A stretch of 64,000 bases of DNA from Thioalkalivibrio sp. ALJ12 (GCF_000378305.1 NZ_KB899538.1:1272001-1336000); one strand, 5' to 3'; numbered from the stretch's first letter, positions 34,902 to 44,235 are shown. Numbers and translations: made by a program. The notes: a model not told the origin generated them from the sequence alone.

Positions 34902-35537
34902 TCAGGTGTGCGTATTGTGCCGCGCACGGCGGGGCAGCGCATGCCAGCCGTCCTCGGTGACCACGCCGTCCAGTGGGACGTCCCATGGCTGGCTGGGGAG
35001 GGCCTCGACCCCCTGCAGGGCATGGGCCACGCCGATCAGCTTCGGGCGGTGGATGCCGAAGCGGCGACGGGCGAAGTAGCGGTCGTAATAGCCCGCGCCC
35101 ATGCCCATGCGGTTGCCGGCATGGTCGAAGGCGACCAGCGGCAGCAGGACCACCTGCATCTCGCGGCGCCAGATGCGCGGGGCATCGGGGCAGGGCTCGG
35201 CAATGCCGAAGCCGTTCTGGCAAAGCGGCACGTCTGGCCCCCAGGCGTGAAAGTGCATGCGCCCGGGGCGTTTGGCATCCATCACCGGCAGGGCGATGCG
35301 GGTGCCGCGCCGGGCCAGGGACACGGTCAGGGGGGTCAGATCCACCTCGCCGCGCAGGCCCCGATAGGCACCGATGCAATGCGGTTGCCAGCGCTGGAAC
35401 CAGCGCAGCAGGTGATCGCAGATCAGGGCGGAATGAATCTCGAGCCGCTCGTCGGACAGCGCGGCGCGCTCGCGGCGCAGGCGCAGTCGTAGCTGGCGCA
35501 GTTCGTCAGGCGTGAAGGAGGTCTCGTCCCTGGACAT
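34902..35537 (-). CDS. fau: 5-formyltetrahydrofolate cyclo-ligase
   Basis: 211 residues. Converts 5-formyl-THF to 5,10-methenyl-THF with ATP. N-terminal Arg-rich helix RLRLRRERAALS, then the ATP/substrate loop GMGAGYYDRYFA near residue 150, the family signature, and CIGAYRGLRGEVDLTPL. The ATG at 35537 was chosen because the upstream extension to 35666 runs through the 6S RNA. The gene directly follows 6S RNA, the same order as ssrS-ygfA in E. coli. Confidence 0.93.
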   Translation of the reverse strand: MSRDETSFTPDELRQLRLRLRRERAALSDERLEIHSALICDHLLRWFQRWQPHCIGAYRGLRGEVDLTPLTVSLARRGTRIALPVMDAKRPGRMHFHAWGPDVPLCQNGFGIAEPCPDAPRIWRREMQVVLLPLVAFDHAGNRMGMGAGYYDRYFARRRFGIHRPKLIGVAHALQGVEALPSQPWDVPLDGVVTEDGWHALPRRARHNTHT

Positions 35538-35555
35538 ACGATCCGCAAAATAATG

Positions 35556-35752
35556 AGGTGGACGCGCCCCGCGGGCGCCGAAGTGACCATCGACCTTGAA
35601 CCAGAGGTTCAGGTGGGAGAAGCCTCCGAATCTTAAGGCTTTCCGCTCGATGACGGACATGCGCAACGAAACGGAAGTGCTCGGTCCCGTGGTGAAGAAT
35701 TAAGGCTCAAGGGTACCACCAGGCCACTTTCGCACGCCGCAGCGACGCGTCC
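35556..35752 (-). ncRNA. ssrS: 6S RNA
   Basis: On the minus strand there is clear match to 6S RNA: GTGCGAAAGTGGCCTGGTGG...CCCTTGAGCC in the 5' half, GAGCGGAAAGCCTTAAG after the central bubble, and CACCTGAACCTCTGGTTCAAGG in the 3' half, comparable with the GAAGCCTTAAAACTGCG and CACCTTGAACCAAGGGTTCAAGG segments of E. coli. The ends GGCGGACGCG and GCGCGTCC can pair to close the hairpin. A -10-like CATAAT sits at 35764-35759. 6S RNA binds sigma-70 RNA polymerase in stationary phase. It lies upstream of fau as usual, but no zapA gene precedes it. Ends are approximate. Confidence 0.87.
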
Positions 35753-35974
35753 GCCACCATTATGAACCAATCCCCCGGGGGTGTGCGCAACCATGATCAC
35801 ATCAGGGTTGCACGATCCACCCAGGACGGAATCCGGCCGCTTGGGAGACTCGCCGGTTTGGATGGGTTTTAGCAATCACGCTCGGGTGACGTAGGATTCG
35901 CGTTTTCCGGATGGATGCGAGCGGGCGGTGCGCGATCGAGTACCGGCCTTCTCCGGACTGTGCAGAGGAGCTCT

Positions 35975-37141
35975 ATGGAATCGCCGCAGAAACTGATCCC
36001 GGGATACGCCAACGCCAAGGCGACGCGCCGGTATGCGGAGCACTACATCGCCGAGGGCAAGGCCGCCGAGGGCCACTACAGCGAGTTCTCGCGCGCCAAG
36101 ATGCGCCTGTCCAGCCTGGGCATTGGCACCTTTGGCGGCGCCGCCACAGCCGAGGTGGATGCCGCGATCTCCGCCATCGTCGCCCGCGGGCTGACCGAAG
36201 GCATCAATGTCGTCGACACCGGTGCCCACTACCGCTATGGTCGTTCGCTGGCGGCCGTTGGGGCAGGCGTGCGTACGGCCCTGGAGGCTGGGGTCCCGCG
36301 CGAGGCGATGTTCCTGATCTCCAAGGGCGGATTCATGACGCTGCGCGGCGGGCCGCCGGACGACATGGATGCCTGGTTCCAGCGGGAGATCGAGTCCCAG
36401 GGCATGGGTACCCGGGACGATCTCGCCAAGGGCGCGCACCTGCTGACGCCAGAGTACATCCACTATCAGATGGAGCTGTCGCGCTCGCTGATGGGGGTCG
36501 AGACGCTGGATGCCTTCGTCATTGATCAGCCCGAGGTCCATATCCACGAGATTGGCAAGGAGGCGACCAACCGTAAGCTGGAGCCAGTGTTCCAGATGCT
36601 GGAGCGGGCGGCGCGGGAAAAGAAGATCCGCGCCTACGGGATCTCCACGTTCGAGGGCTTCCGCGAGGAGACCGATGCCGCCGTGTTTCAGTCGCTGACC
36701 TCCATGCAGGGGCTGGCCGAACGTGCGGCCCAGACCGTGACCGGCGACGACCACGCCCGGCACCACTTCAAGATCGGGATGCTCCCGTTCAACCAGGTGA
36801 TGCTGGAAGGCTTTACCCGCTTCAACACCGCGACCGGGCAGGGCAATGTGGCCAGCCCGTTGCAGGCCGCGCACCAGCTGGAGGTGTACATGTTCGCCTC
36901 CCACTCCATGCTGAAGGGACACCTCGCCCAGCAGTCGGTGGAGGTGGTCGAACAGCAGCTGGCGAACCTGCCCAATCCGGCGCAGCGCGCGATGCAGTTC
37001 AACCGCTCCACGCCGGGCTTGGGCACCTCCCTGGTTGGTATGAGCACGCCGGAACACCTGGACGACATGCTGGCGGTGATGCGCGAACCGCTGCTGGAGA
37101 AAAAGGCCTACCTCGGGATGTTCAAGAAGGCCGAGGAGTAA
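35975..37141 (+). CDS. Aldo/keto reductase family protein with altered catalytic His
   Basis: 388 residues, longer than usual AKRs (about 320). TIM-barrel signatures: LGIGTFGGAAT, NVVDTGAHYRYGRS (Asp and Tyr), FLISKGGFM (Lys), then LDAFVIDQPEVH where the usual His of the tetrad is replaced by Asp. A 60-residue insert lies between the strands with Lys and the altered His. AGAGGAG precedes the ATG at 35975; the frame runs further upstream without support. Substrate unknown, and activity might be reduced or different. Confidence 0.82.
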   Translation: MESPQKLIPGYANAKATRRYAEHYIAEGKAAEGHYSEFSRAKMRLSSLGIGTFGGAATAEVDAAISAIVARGLTEGINVVDTGAHYRYGRSLAAVGAGVRTALEAGVPREAMFLISKGGFMTLRGGPPDDMDAWFQREIESQGMGTRDDLAKGAHLLTPEYIHYQMELSRSLMGVETLDAFVIDQPEVHIHEIGKEATNRKLEPVFQMLERAAREKKIRAYGISTFEGFREETDAAVFQSLTSMQGLAERAAQTVTGDDHARHHFKIGMLPFNQVMLEGFTRFNTATGQGNVASPLQAAHQLEVYMFASHSMLKGHLAQQSVEVVEQQLANLPNPAQRAMQFNRSTPGLGTSLVGMSTPEHLDDMLAVMREPLLEKKAYLGMFKKAEE

Positions 37142-37159
37142 GCCGGAGTCTGGTCTTCC

Positions 37160-37243
37160 CCTTGTGGGAGCGTGCTTGCACGCGAAGCCCCTGCCAAAGC
37201 CGGATGCAGGCAGGGGCTTCGCCGGCAAGCCGGCTCCCACACA
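37160..37243. repeat. REP-like palindrome
   Basis: TTGTGGGAGCGTGCTTGCACGCGAAGCCCCTGCC and its near reverse complement GGCAGGGGCTTCGCCGGCAAGCCGGCTCCCACA flank a short centre. The GTGGGAGC/GCTCCCAC ends resemble the REP families of Pseudomonas. It lies between the aldo/keto reductase and MutS2-like genes; a half-site of the same kind is at 33695-33720. Confidence 0.82.
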
Positions 37244-37294
37244 CAGGGTCCCGGGCTCCGGCTGCAATAGCGAATTCATGCACAAGGGTATGTC

Positions 37295-38884
37295 ATGCAG
37301 GTTGATCTGAAGGCCCTCGAATTCCCCGCGATCCAGCGTCTGCTGGAGCGCCTGACCGCGACGCCCTACGGCGCGGATGCCGCGCGCGGGCTGGAGCCGG
37401 CACCGAACCTGGATGCGGCGCGCGCACTGCAGACCGCGGTGACCGTTGCGCGCCAGCGTCTGGATGCCGGGACCCTGCCGCGTCTGGGGCAACTGCCGGA
37501 CGTGCGCGCGGCGCTGCGCCAGGCGTCCAACCCCGGGGCTGCGCTGCCGGTGCAGGCCCTGCACAACCTCCAGACAATCATGCGTCAGGCCCGCGAGCTG
37601 GCGGATCAACTGGCGGACACCCCCGAGATCTATCCGGCGGACCTGAACAAGCTGTATCCGCCCGAGGGGCTGGAAGAGCGCCTGTCGGCGTGCCTGAACC
37701 CCGGCGGGTCGCTGCGCGAGGACGCGAGCCCCGCGTTGATCGAGGCCTTCGAGCAGCGTGGGCGCCTGCGCTACGAGGTCGAGGCGGTGGTGAAAAAGCG
37801 CCTGGCGGCCTCCGATGTCGCGCAAAAGGGCGAGGACGCGCTGAAGGTGCAGTGGCACCAGGAACGCGCGGTGATGGTGCTGCGTGGCGAGGCGGCCAAT
37901 GCGGTCAAGGGTGTGCGTCGCGGCACCGCGATGGGCGGGCGCGACCAGATCGTCGAGCCGATCGAGGCGGTGCCGCTGAACAACCAGTTGGATACGGTCA
38001 ACAGCCAGATCAATACCGAGCAGCAGCGCCTGCTGCGCGAGCTGACCGACGTGGTGCGCCAGTATGGCGAGCCGCTGGAACTGATGCTGACCGCACTGAC
38101 CTGGATCGACCTGGCATCCGCCGCCGCGCAGCTATCCGCACAGATGAATGCCCATGCCCCGCGGTTGGAGGCGGAGGCCGGGGTGGAGCTGATCGAGGCC
38201 TACCACCCGCTGCTGCTGTTGCAGTTCGCCGAGGGCAACGGGCCGCAGCCGGTGCCTCTGTCGATCCGGCTGGATGGCGAGCAGCCCCTGTTGCTGATCA
38301 CCGGGCCGAATACCGGCGGCAAGACGGTCGCGCTGAAGACGCTCGGGCTGCTGGTCACCATGGCCTGGTGCGGGCTGCATATCCCGGCCGAGCAGGACTG
38401 CCGCATCGGGCGCTTCGATCAGGTGATGGTCGATGTCGGCGACCATCAAAGCCTGTTCCACCACCTGTCCACGTTTGCCGGCCATGTGGAGGTTCTGAAG
38501 CGGATTCTTGATCACGCGGGGTCGGAGACCCTGATCCTGCTGGACGAGCTGGGTACGGGCACCGACCCCGACGAGGGCGCGGCACTGGCGATGGCGATGC
38601 TGGACGAGTTGCGTGCGCGTGGCACGCGCGGGATTGTGAATACCCACCTGGCGCCCCTGAAGGACTATGCCGCCCAGCACGCGGGCATCGTGAACGCCTC
38701 GATGCAGTTCGATGCCGAGACGCTGTCCCCGACCTACCGGCTGCTGATTGGCGAGCCGGGTGTGTCCTTTGGTCTTACGATTGCCGAGAAGAACGGGCTG
38801 CCGGCCCAGCTGGTTGCCCGTGCGCGCGAGCATTTCGCCGAACTCCCCACCGCCCAGGCCGGGGGCGATGCCGGCAAGGCGTGA
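37295..38884 (+). CDS. MutS2-like ATPase lacking the Smr domain
   Basis: 529 residues. The N-terminal half is a MutS core/lever helical region; the C-terminal half is the MutS ATPase with Walker A GPNTGGKT (337-344), then DVGDHQSLFHHLSTFAGHV, Walker B LILLDELGTGTDPDEGAAL and NTHLAPLKDYA. This is the MutS2 pattern, but bacterial MutS2 is usually about 780 aa with KOW and Smr regions after the ATPase; here the protein ends about 85 residues after Walker B. It is probably a natural short paralogue, because the end is clean and the stop is followed by a convergent gene. Confidence 0.88.
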   Translation: MQVDLKALEFPAIQRLLERLTATPYGADAARGLEPAPNLDAARALQTAVTVARQRLDAGTLPRLGQLPDVRAALRQASNPGAALPVQALHNLQTIMRQARELADQLADTPEIYPADLNKLYPPEGLEERLSACLNPGGSLREDASPALIEAFEQRGRLRYEVEAVVKKRLAASDVAQKGEDALKVQWHQERAVMVLRGEAANAVKGVRRGTAMGGRDQIVEPIEAVPLNNQLDTVNSQINTEQQRLLRELTDVVRQYGEPLELMLTALTWIDLASAAAQLSAQMNAHAPRLEAEAGVELIEAYHPLLLLQFAEGNGPQPVPLSIRLDGEQPLLLITGPNTGGKTVALKTLGLLVTMAWCGLHIPAEQDCRIGRFDQVMVDVGDHQSLFHHLSTFAGHVEVLKRILDHAGSETLILLDELGTGTDPDEGAALAMAMLDELRARGTRGIVNTHLAPLKDYAAQHAGIVNASMQFDAETLSPTYRLLIGEPGVSFGLTIAEKNGLPAQLVARAREHFAELPTAQAGGDAGKA

Positions 38885-38899
38885 GCCCCGAGCGAGGCG

Positions 38900-39469
38900 T
38901 TACCACATGAGGTCGTCGGGGACGACGTAGTCCTTGTACGGGTCGTCGGGATCGGGCTCGGAACCGCCGCTTTCCTCGGCCGGGATAACCAGCGGCCATT
39001 CGGCATCCCGCTCGCGGATCTTGTCCGCTATATCGCGCGGGATTACGCGGAACCCCTTGCTCGGGTGCAGCTCCAGGCCGGCCAGCGCCGCGCGGCCGTC
39101 GACCAGGCGCTTGCGGGTGTCCTCGGTCACCGGCAGGTGGCGGACCTGCCCGTCGAACTGGAAGTGATAGTCGATCGCGGCGTCGCCAGTGGGGATCGGG
39201 GCCAGGTGCTGGTTCACCAGCTCGCGAATCTGCGCCCGGCGCGCGCGGCGTTCGGCCTTTTCCTGCCGTTCCTGGTTCTTCTCCCGCGAGCGTTGGGCCT
39301 GCTCGGCTTGACGAGCCGCAGCGGCGCTAGCCTCGGCGTCGGCGGGCTTGCCCTTTTTCTTTTTCGGTTGTGTCTTCTGGGCCTTGTGCTTCTGGCTCTT
39401 GGCCTTGCGCACCTGTTTTTCGTCCACCAGTCCGGCCTTCAGGAGCTGATTGCGCAGATCGTCCGACAT
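38900..39469 (-). CDS. DUF2058 family protein
   Basis: 189 residues. MSDDLRNQLLKAGLVDEKQV then a Lys/Ala/Glu-rich basic coiled region (residues 20-80, including PKKKKGKP), and a C-terminal domain (INELVNQHLAPI-like IRELVNQHLAPIP, YHFQFDGQVRHLPVTEDTRK). This is the DUF2058 (YaiL-like) family, described as nucleic-acid-associated; function is unclear. ATG at 39469 is used; the frame continues upstream without support. Confidence 0.87.
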   Translation of the reverse strand: MSDDLRNQLLKAGLVDEKQVRKAKSQKHKAQKTQPKKKKGKPADAEASAAAARQAEQAQRSREKNQERQEKAERRARRAQIRELVNQHLAPIPTGDAAIDYHFQFDGQVRHLPVTEDTRKRLVDGRAALAGLELHPSKGFRVIPRDIADKIRERDAEWPLVIPAEESGGSEPDPDDPYKDYVVPDDLMW

Positions 39470-39516
39470 GCCGCTTGCCTGTAGAAAATGTGTCGGGAGG
39501 ATAGCCCGAACCTCTG

Positions 39517-40002
39517 CTATGTGCAGCCGACGTGTGTAAGTTCGGGTAATCCGTCCAGGATCTCGGTCATGGGAAGGGTGGGAAACAGCAGGTGTAAACG
39601 CCGCGCAAGATCGGGGGTCGCAGCGGGATTGCCCAGCGCCTGCGTGCGCTGACACAGTCGCATCGCAGCCGTGCGCTCGCAAGCCAGCTCCAGCCCTTTC
39701 ACGGCGTCGTACAGGGCTTGGCGTTGTCGCTCATCGGGGCTGTTGGGCTTGAGACGGCGGCGCAGGGCGCGCACGCGCGAGGTGGTTTGCTCGCGCCAGC
39801 GCGCGGCGGCCTGCATCAGCGCCTGCCAGTCGTGTGTGTGTACTCGCCGTGGGTACCACAGGGCGAACAGGGCGAGGATGGCATCGACGTCATGGGCGTC
39901 CTGCCAGTGCAGCAGGCGTTTCCGTGCGGGGGCGCAGGCCCATATCCGCAGGGCGAAATCCCAGAAGCAGTCGAAGTCGTGTGGCCGGGCGGCCTCAGGC
40001 AC
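39517..40002 (-). CDS. TIGR02444 (DUF2390) family protein
   Basis: 161 residues, helical, with DCFWDFALRIWACAPARKRLL and a Leu-rich end, resembling TIGR02444, a conserved hypothetical of gammaproteobacteria. The start overlaps the end of fnr by 8 bases, so the two are co-transcribed. Function unknown. Confidence 0.8.
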   Translation of the reverse strand: MPEAARPHDFDCFWDFALRIWACAPARKRLLHWQDAHDVDAILALFALWYPRRVHTHDWQALMQAAARWREQTTSRVRALRRRLKPNSPDERQRQALYDAVKGLELACERTAAMRLCQRTQALGNPAATPDLARRLHLLFPTLPMTEILDGLPELTHVGCT

Positions 40003-40726
40003 TACTGGCGGCGGGCGTAAAGGTCACGCCGGCGGTGCTGCGCAGGGTCGTCGGCTCGAGGATCTCGAGATCCCGGGTGTGCAGGTTGATTACGCCCTGG
40101 TTGCGCAGCTGTGTGAACAGGCGGCTGATGGTCTCCTGGGTCAGCCCCAGGTGGTTCGCGATGTCGGCGCGCGACATCGGGAGGTAGAAGCGCTCGGTGG
40201 ACAGGCCCCGTGCACGATGCCGCTCCGACAGGGTGACGAGGAATGTGGCCAGGCGCTGCTCCGCCGTGCGCTGCCCGAGCAGGGCATGCAGGCTTTCGTC
40301 CTGAGCCAGCCCCTGGCTCATCACGTTCATCATGTGCTGGCGGAATGTCGGAAGCCTGCCGGCGAGGTCGTCCACATGGGTGTACGGGACTGCGCAGACA
40401 CTGGTGGATTCGAGGGCGACCGCGCTGACCGGATGTTTTCTGGAGTGGATCGCATCCAGCCCCAGCAGATCGCCTGCGAGGGCGAAGCCGGTGATTTGCT
40501 CGGTACCGTCGTCGCCGATCAGAACGGTCTTCAACGCCCCGGTGCGTACGGCAAACAGGGTGTCGAAGCGCTCGCCCATGCCGAACAGCAAGGCCCCCTT
40601 TTCGATCGGACGGCGTTGCTGCACGATCTCGTCGAGTTGCCAGAGTTCGTTTTGTGGCAGCCCCATCGGCAGACAGAGCTGGCGCAGGGTGCAGTGTTCG
40701 CAGGCTTGGGTCGGGCGCAGTGTCAT
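39995..40726 (-). CDS. fnr: FNR-type oxygen-sensing regulator
   Basis: 243 residues. N-terminal Cys cluster CEHCTLRQLC gives Cys9, Cys12 and Cys18, and Cys111 (TSVCAVPY) is the fourth likely ligand of a [4Fe-4S] cluster, matching the Cys20/23/29/122 arrangement of E. coli FNR. A cNMP-like sensor domain follows, and the HTH has SRADIANHLGLTQETISRLF, keeping the Glu-Ser-Arg contacts that read TTGAT half-sites. It should activate anaerobic genes. Downstream and overlapping is the TIGR02444 gene. Confidence 0.95.
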   Translation of the reverse strand: MTLRPTQACEHCTLRQLCLPMGLPQNELWQLDEIVQQRRPIEKGALLFGMGERFDTLFAVRTGALKTVLIGDDGTEQITGFALAGDLLGLDAIHSRKHPVSAVALESTSVCAVPYTHVDDLAGRLPTFRQHMMNVMSQGLAQDESLHALLGQRTAEQRLATFLVTLSERHRARGLSTERFYLPMSRADIANHLGLTQETISRLFTQLRNQGVINLHTRDLEILEPTTLRSTAGVTFTPAASSA

Positions 40727-40931
40727 GTGCTCAGGTTAGCGGTTTTGCCATCGGTGAGGGAAGGTGTGTGAGGCCCCCGTATAGAGGTTGCCCGTATGAG
40801 GAATTCCGGTATTGTGAGTGTGGAACCTTTTGGAGTGGCAGGGATCAGCCAATTCAGAGGCTTGCGGCGGAGCGAGTGCGATATCTAGACTCTGTTTAAT
40901 ATAGCAGGCGATTCGCATGGGAAGGGACGCA

Positions 40932-42170
40932 ATGATCGAACGGATGCTGAACGAATACATGCACCACGGCACGCTGATCCTGCGCGAGCCGGACGGGAGC
41001 GAGCGCCGTTTCGGGCAGGGGGCACCCGAGATCACGCTGCAGGTCCATGATCGGGCGGCCCTCAAGCGCATCGCGCGAGATCCCGGGTTTCAGCTGGGCG
41101 AAACCTATATGGACGGGCTCTGGTCGCCGGGTCCCGAGGGCATCCGGGTGTTTCTGGATGTGGCCATGCGCAACTTCGCGCCCAGATTCCAGCGTCGTGT
41201 GCACCCGCTGGTGTGCATGTTTCGCGCGGTCCTCGAGCAGGGCAACCGTATCGCGCGCAGCTACCAGAACATCTCCCATCATTACGACGTGGACGAGTGG
41301 CTGTTCCGCCGTTTTCTCGACGAAGGCATGTTCTACAGCTGTGCCTATTTCGAGCGCCCGGACATGACCCTGGAGGAGGCCCAGCAGGCCAAGTGCGCGA
41401 TGCTGCGCAAGAAGCTGGTGCTGGAGCCCGGTCAGCGGGTGCTGGATATCGGCTGCGGCTGGGGTGGGCTGGCCTTTCACCTGGCCGAGAACGCCGATGT
41501 CCAGGTGGACGGAATCACCCTGTCCCGGGAGCAGCTGCGAGTGGCCCAGGCCGAGGCGAAGCGCCGCGGGCTGGACGATCGCGTGCGCTTTTTCTATCAG
41601 GACTACCGCGAACACGACGACCAGTACGACCGGATCGTCAGTGTCGGCATGTTCGAGCATGTCGGCGTGCCCAATTACGGCACGTTCTTCCAGCGGGTGA
41701 ACGACCTGCTCAAGGACGATGGCGTGGCCGTCCTGCACACGATTGGCCGCCAGGGGCCTCCGGGGACCACCAACCCCTGGCTGAGCAAGTACATCTTCCC
41801 TGGCGGTTATACCCCGGCACTGTCCGAGGTGATGGAGGCGTTGGAGCCGACCCCGCTGCATACCACCGATATCGAGTTCTGGCGGCTGCACTATGCGGAG
41901 ACGCTCGCCGAGTGGTATCGGCGGTTCCAGAACATCCGTGCCGAGGCAGTGGGCCACTTCGACGAGCGCTTCTGCCGCATGTGGGAGTTCTATCTGGCCA
42001 GTTGCGAGGCGACCTTCCGCTGGTGGCGCCAGGTGGTGTTCCACATCCAGGTGGCCAAACAGCAGGATGCCGTGCCGCTCACCCGCGACTATCTGTATGC
42101 CGACGAGGCGCCCAAGGTGGTTTCGACGCCGCCGGGGGAGGCGGCAGTCCGGGGTCGCAGTGCTGCGTAG
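40932..42170 (+). CDS. cfa: Cyclopropane-fatty-acyl-phospholipid synthase
   Basis: 412 residues. Methylates unsaturated chains of membrane phospholipids with SAM. N-terminal lipid-binding part (RFGQGAPEITLQVHDRAAL), then YQNISHHYDVDEWLFRRFLD, FYSCAYFERPDMTLEEAQQAK, the SAM motif VLDIGCGWGGLAFHLAENA and SVGMFEHVGVPNYGTFF. The catalytic pocket Glu-His pair of FEHVG is present. GAAGGGA precedes the ATG at 40932 by four bases; ATG at 40917 is an in-frame alternative. Confidence 0.95.
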   Translation: MIERMLNEYMHHGTLILREPDGSERRFGQGAPEITLQVHDRAALKRIARDPGFQLGETYMDGLWSPGPEGIRVFLDVAMRNFAPRFQRRVHPLVCMFRAVLEQGNRIARSYQNISHHYDVDEWLFRRFLDEGMFYSCAYFERPDMTLEEAQQAKCAMLRKKLVLEPGQRVLDIGCGWGGLAFHLAENADVQVDGITLSREQLRVAQAEAKRRGLDDRVRFFYQDYREHDDQYDRIVSVGMFEHVGVPNYGTFFQRVNDLLKDDGVAVLHTIGRQGPPGTTNPWLSKYIFPGGYTPALSEVMEALEPTPLHTTDIEFWRLHYAETLAEWYRRFQNIRAEAVGHFDERFCRMWEFYLASCEATFRWWRQVVFHIQVAKQQDAVPLTRDYLYADEAPKVVSTPPGEAAVRGRSAA

Positions 42171-42280
42171 GGATTGCGGACTACTTCCTGGCTCCCTGAA
42201 CATTTTTTCCTGACCGGGCACCCGCAACCTGTCTGTTTTCCCTACACTTCACGGAAACGCTGAGGGGGCAGGGACGACGC

Positions 42281-44179
42281 GTGTTTGGCAGGTTTCGCAA
42301 GCGGCAACAGCGGCAGGAGGCCCCCCAGGCCGCCAGTCCGAGCCAGGACCATGTGCTGATCGAGGCGGCCGGGCGCAGCCGGATCACCGAGGTCGCGGCG
42401 ACCGCGCGCAAGGTGCCCTGGTCGCTCAACATGCTGCAGCTGCTGTGGGCGGCCGGCCCGGTGACCTTCCTCGCGATGCAGGGGGGCTATTTCCTGGGCT
42501 TTGGCCACGCCGCCCCGGCCCAGAATTTCATCTTTTTTGCCGTCTACACGCTGCTGTTCGGGGTGATTGGCCTGCTGGCGCGGTTTATTGCCGATGCCAC
42601 GCGGGGCAAGCGGCAGGAGCGCTCACGCGATCAGCTGCGCAATACGATCGACTTTTTGCCGGACCTGCTGTTCGTGACCCGCGACCTGGCGATGGCCGAG
42701 ATGGCGCCGGACATGCGGCGACGCAAGGCCGCCGAGGTTCTGCTTCATGAGGTGGATATCTCGCCGGAAGGCGTCGCGGTCGCGGTGCGCGAGATGACCG
42801 GCGATACCAGCCTCGCAGCAGCGGCCGAGCAGATCGAGATCTATCGTCGGCTGGGGCTGCGCTCGCGCGTCGCGGATCTGGTGGATGCCACTGCGGATGC
42901 TCGTCTGGCCGCGCTGGAAAAACTGCACCACGATGCCTCCGAACTGGCGGATCCGCTGCGCGACCGGCTTCAGGGCGTCGCGCCAACCCGTGAGGATGGC
43001 GTCCGGCGGATCGATCAATTTCTGGACCGCCTGTTTTCAGCGGCGGACTCGGATGACCTGTCGCGCTGCACACTGGATGATACGCAGGCCATGTTTGTAC
43101 TGGCCTTCGAGATGGTCAACGGGCGGCAGATCCGGCGGCTGAGTTTCGAATGGTCGGGTGGTTGGCGGTTGGGGCATGCGCTGGATCGGCTGGAGTATCA
43201 GGGCAACCGTTTCCGCGTCGCTCAGGCGGGTGTGGTCAGTCGCCTGCGCTCGCTCGCGATGTTGCTGGCGCAAAGCCCGGCCAGTGGCCTGGATCCGCAG
43301 GTCCTGCGTTCGCCGACTCTGGGTATCGGGCGCGAGGTGCTGGATGCACTTTCGCAACTGGAACAGTCCCGCCCCGCTGTGAATTCGCCGGAAGGCCGCC
43401 TGCTGGGGCGGGCGCTGCGTCATGTCGAAGACCTGCGCGCGGCGCGGGACCAGCTCATGCAGGCGCAGAGTCGCTATACCGCCGCGGTCGAGCGCTGGGA
43501 GGCGCTGCGACGACAGCAGGTCGAGAGAAAGGGGCAGCAGAGCTGGTTCAAGCGCAGTGCGCGCGGTATCCGCGTGAGCGAGGAGGTGATCGAGCTGGCG
43601 GACGACCAGAAGCTGCGCCTGGCCGACCGGTTCTGTGAGTACCTGTCCGAGCTCGGCATCCGGCGCGAGGGCGACCTGTTCTACTTTGGTGGGCACCCAC
43701 TGGATGCGGACACCGCCAAGCGCATCGGCATCCAGCTCGCACTGATTCTGGAGCCTCTGGTCGACCTGACCAACCCGAGTATCCAGCGCGCGATCTATGC
43801 GAATCCCGCCGCCTATCTCGGAGGCCTGTACGTCGGCATGAGTGCGGATGCCAAGGCGGGGTTGGGTTCGGCGATGGTGCGTATGGTGCGTCAGGATCTC
43901 AGCCGTATGGCGGAATGGCTGGCCCTGCGTCTGACGCGCATCTACCATCTGCCGCTGTCCGACTCCATGCGTGATTTCCTGGTACGGCAATATGGCGCCA
44001 ATCCCGACCGCCTGGAGATGCTGGCCGCCCATCCGGTGGAGGAGGGCGCGCAGGCGGCGCCGGTGGCTTTGCGTGCCGAACGGTCGCCGGAATTTGACGC
44101 CATGCTGCAGGACAAGTCCTGGGGGCGGTTGCTCAAGAGCGGCGCACGTTATGTGCAGGCCGAGGCCCAGCGATCCTGA
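42281..44179 (+). CDS. Large protein with two membrane helices, unknown function
   Basis: 632 residues from a GTG start. A charged N-terminus of about 45 residues, two membrane helices at about 48-67 (LLWAAGPVTFLAMQGGYFLG) and 80-97 (FFAVYTLLFGVIGLLARF), then about 530 mostly helical soluble residues without recognised motif (for example RRIDQFLDRLFSAADSDDLS). It is probably a cytoplasm-facing anchored protein. It ends 60 bases before the B12 riboswitch region. No function is assigned. Confidence 0.72.
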   Translation: MFGRFRKRQQRQEAPQAASPSQDHVLIEAAGRSRITEVAATARKVPWSLNMLQLLWAAGPVTFLAMQGGYFLGFGHAAPAQNFIFFAVYTLLFGVIGLLARFIADATRGKRQERSRDQLRNTIDFLPDLLFVTRDLAMAEMAPDMRRRKAAEVLLHEVDISPEGVAVAVREMTGDTSLAAAAEQIEIYRRLGLRSRVADLVDATADARLAALEKLHHDASELADPLRDRLQGVAPTREDGVRRIDQFLDRLFSAADSDDLSRCTLDDTQAMFVLAFEMVNGRQIRRLSFEWSGGWRLGHALDRLEYQGNRFRVAQAGVVSRLRSLAMLLAQSPASGLDPQVLRSPTLGIGREVLDALSQLEQSRPAVNSPEGRLLGRALRHVEDLRAARDQLMQAQSRYTAAVERWEALRRQQVERKGQQSWFKRSARGIRVSEEVIELADDQKLRLADRFCEYLSELGIRREGDLFYFGGHPLDADTAKRIGIQLALILEPLVDLTNPSIQRAIYANPAAYLGGLYVGMSADAKAGLGSAMVRMVRQDLSRMAEWLALRLTRIYHLPLSDSMRDFLVRQYGANPDRLEMLAAHPVEEGAQAAPVALRAERSPEFDAMLQDKSWGRLLKSGARYVQAEAQRS

Positions 44180-44235
44180 CGCCGCGCATTTCCCGGGTCT
44201 GGTAATTTCTTGACCAACTGTGTAGGCTTTCGTGC

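Noticed and set aside
35538-35666. 43-residue N-terminal extension of the cyclo-ligase
   Set aside because: The extension is translated 6S RNA sequence.
40727-40931. FNR-box (TTGAT-N4-ATCAA) between fnr and cfa
   Set aside because: Only loose resemblances were seen; no full site could be supported.
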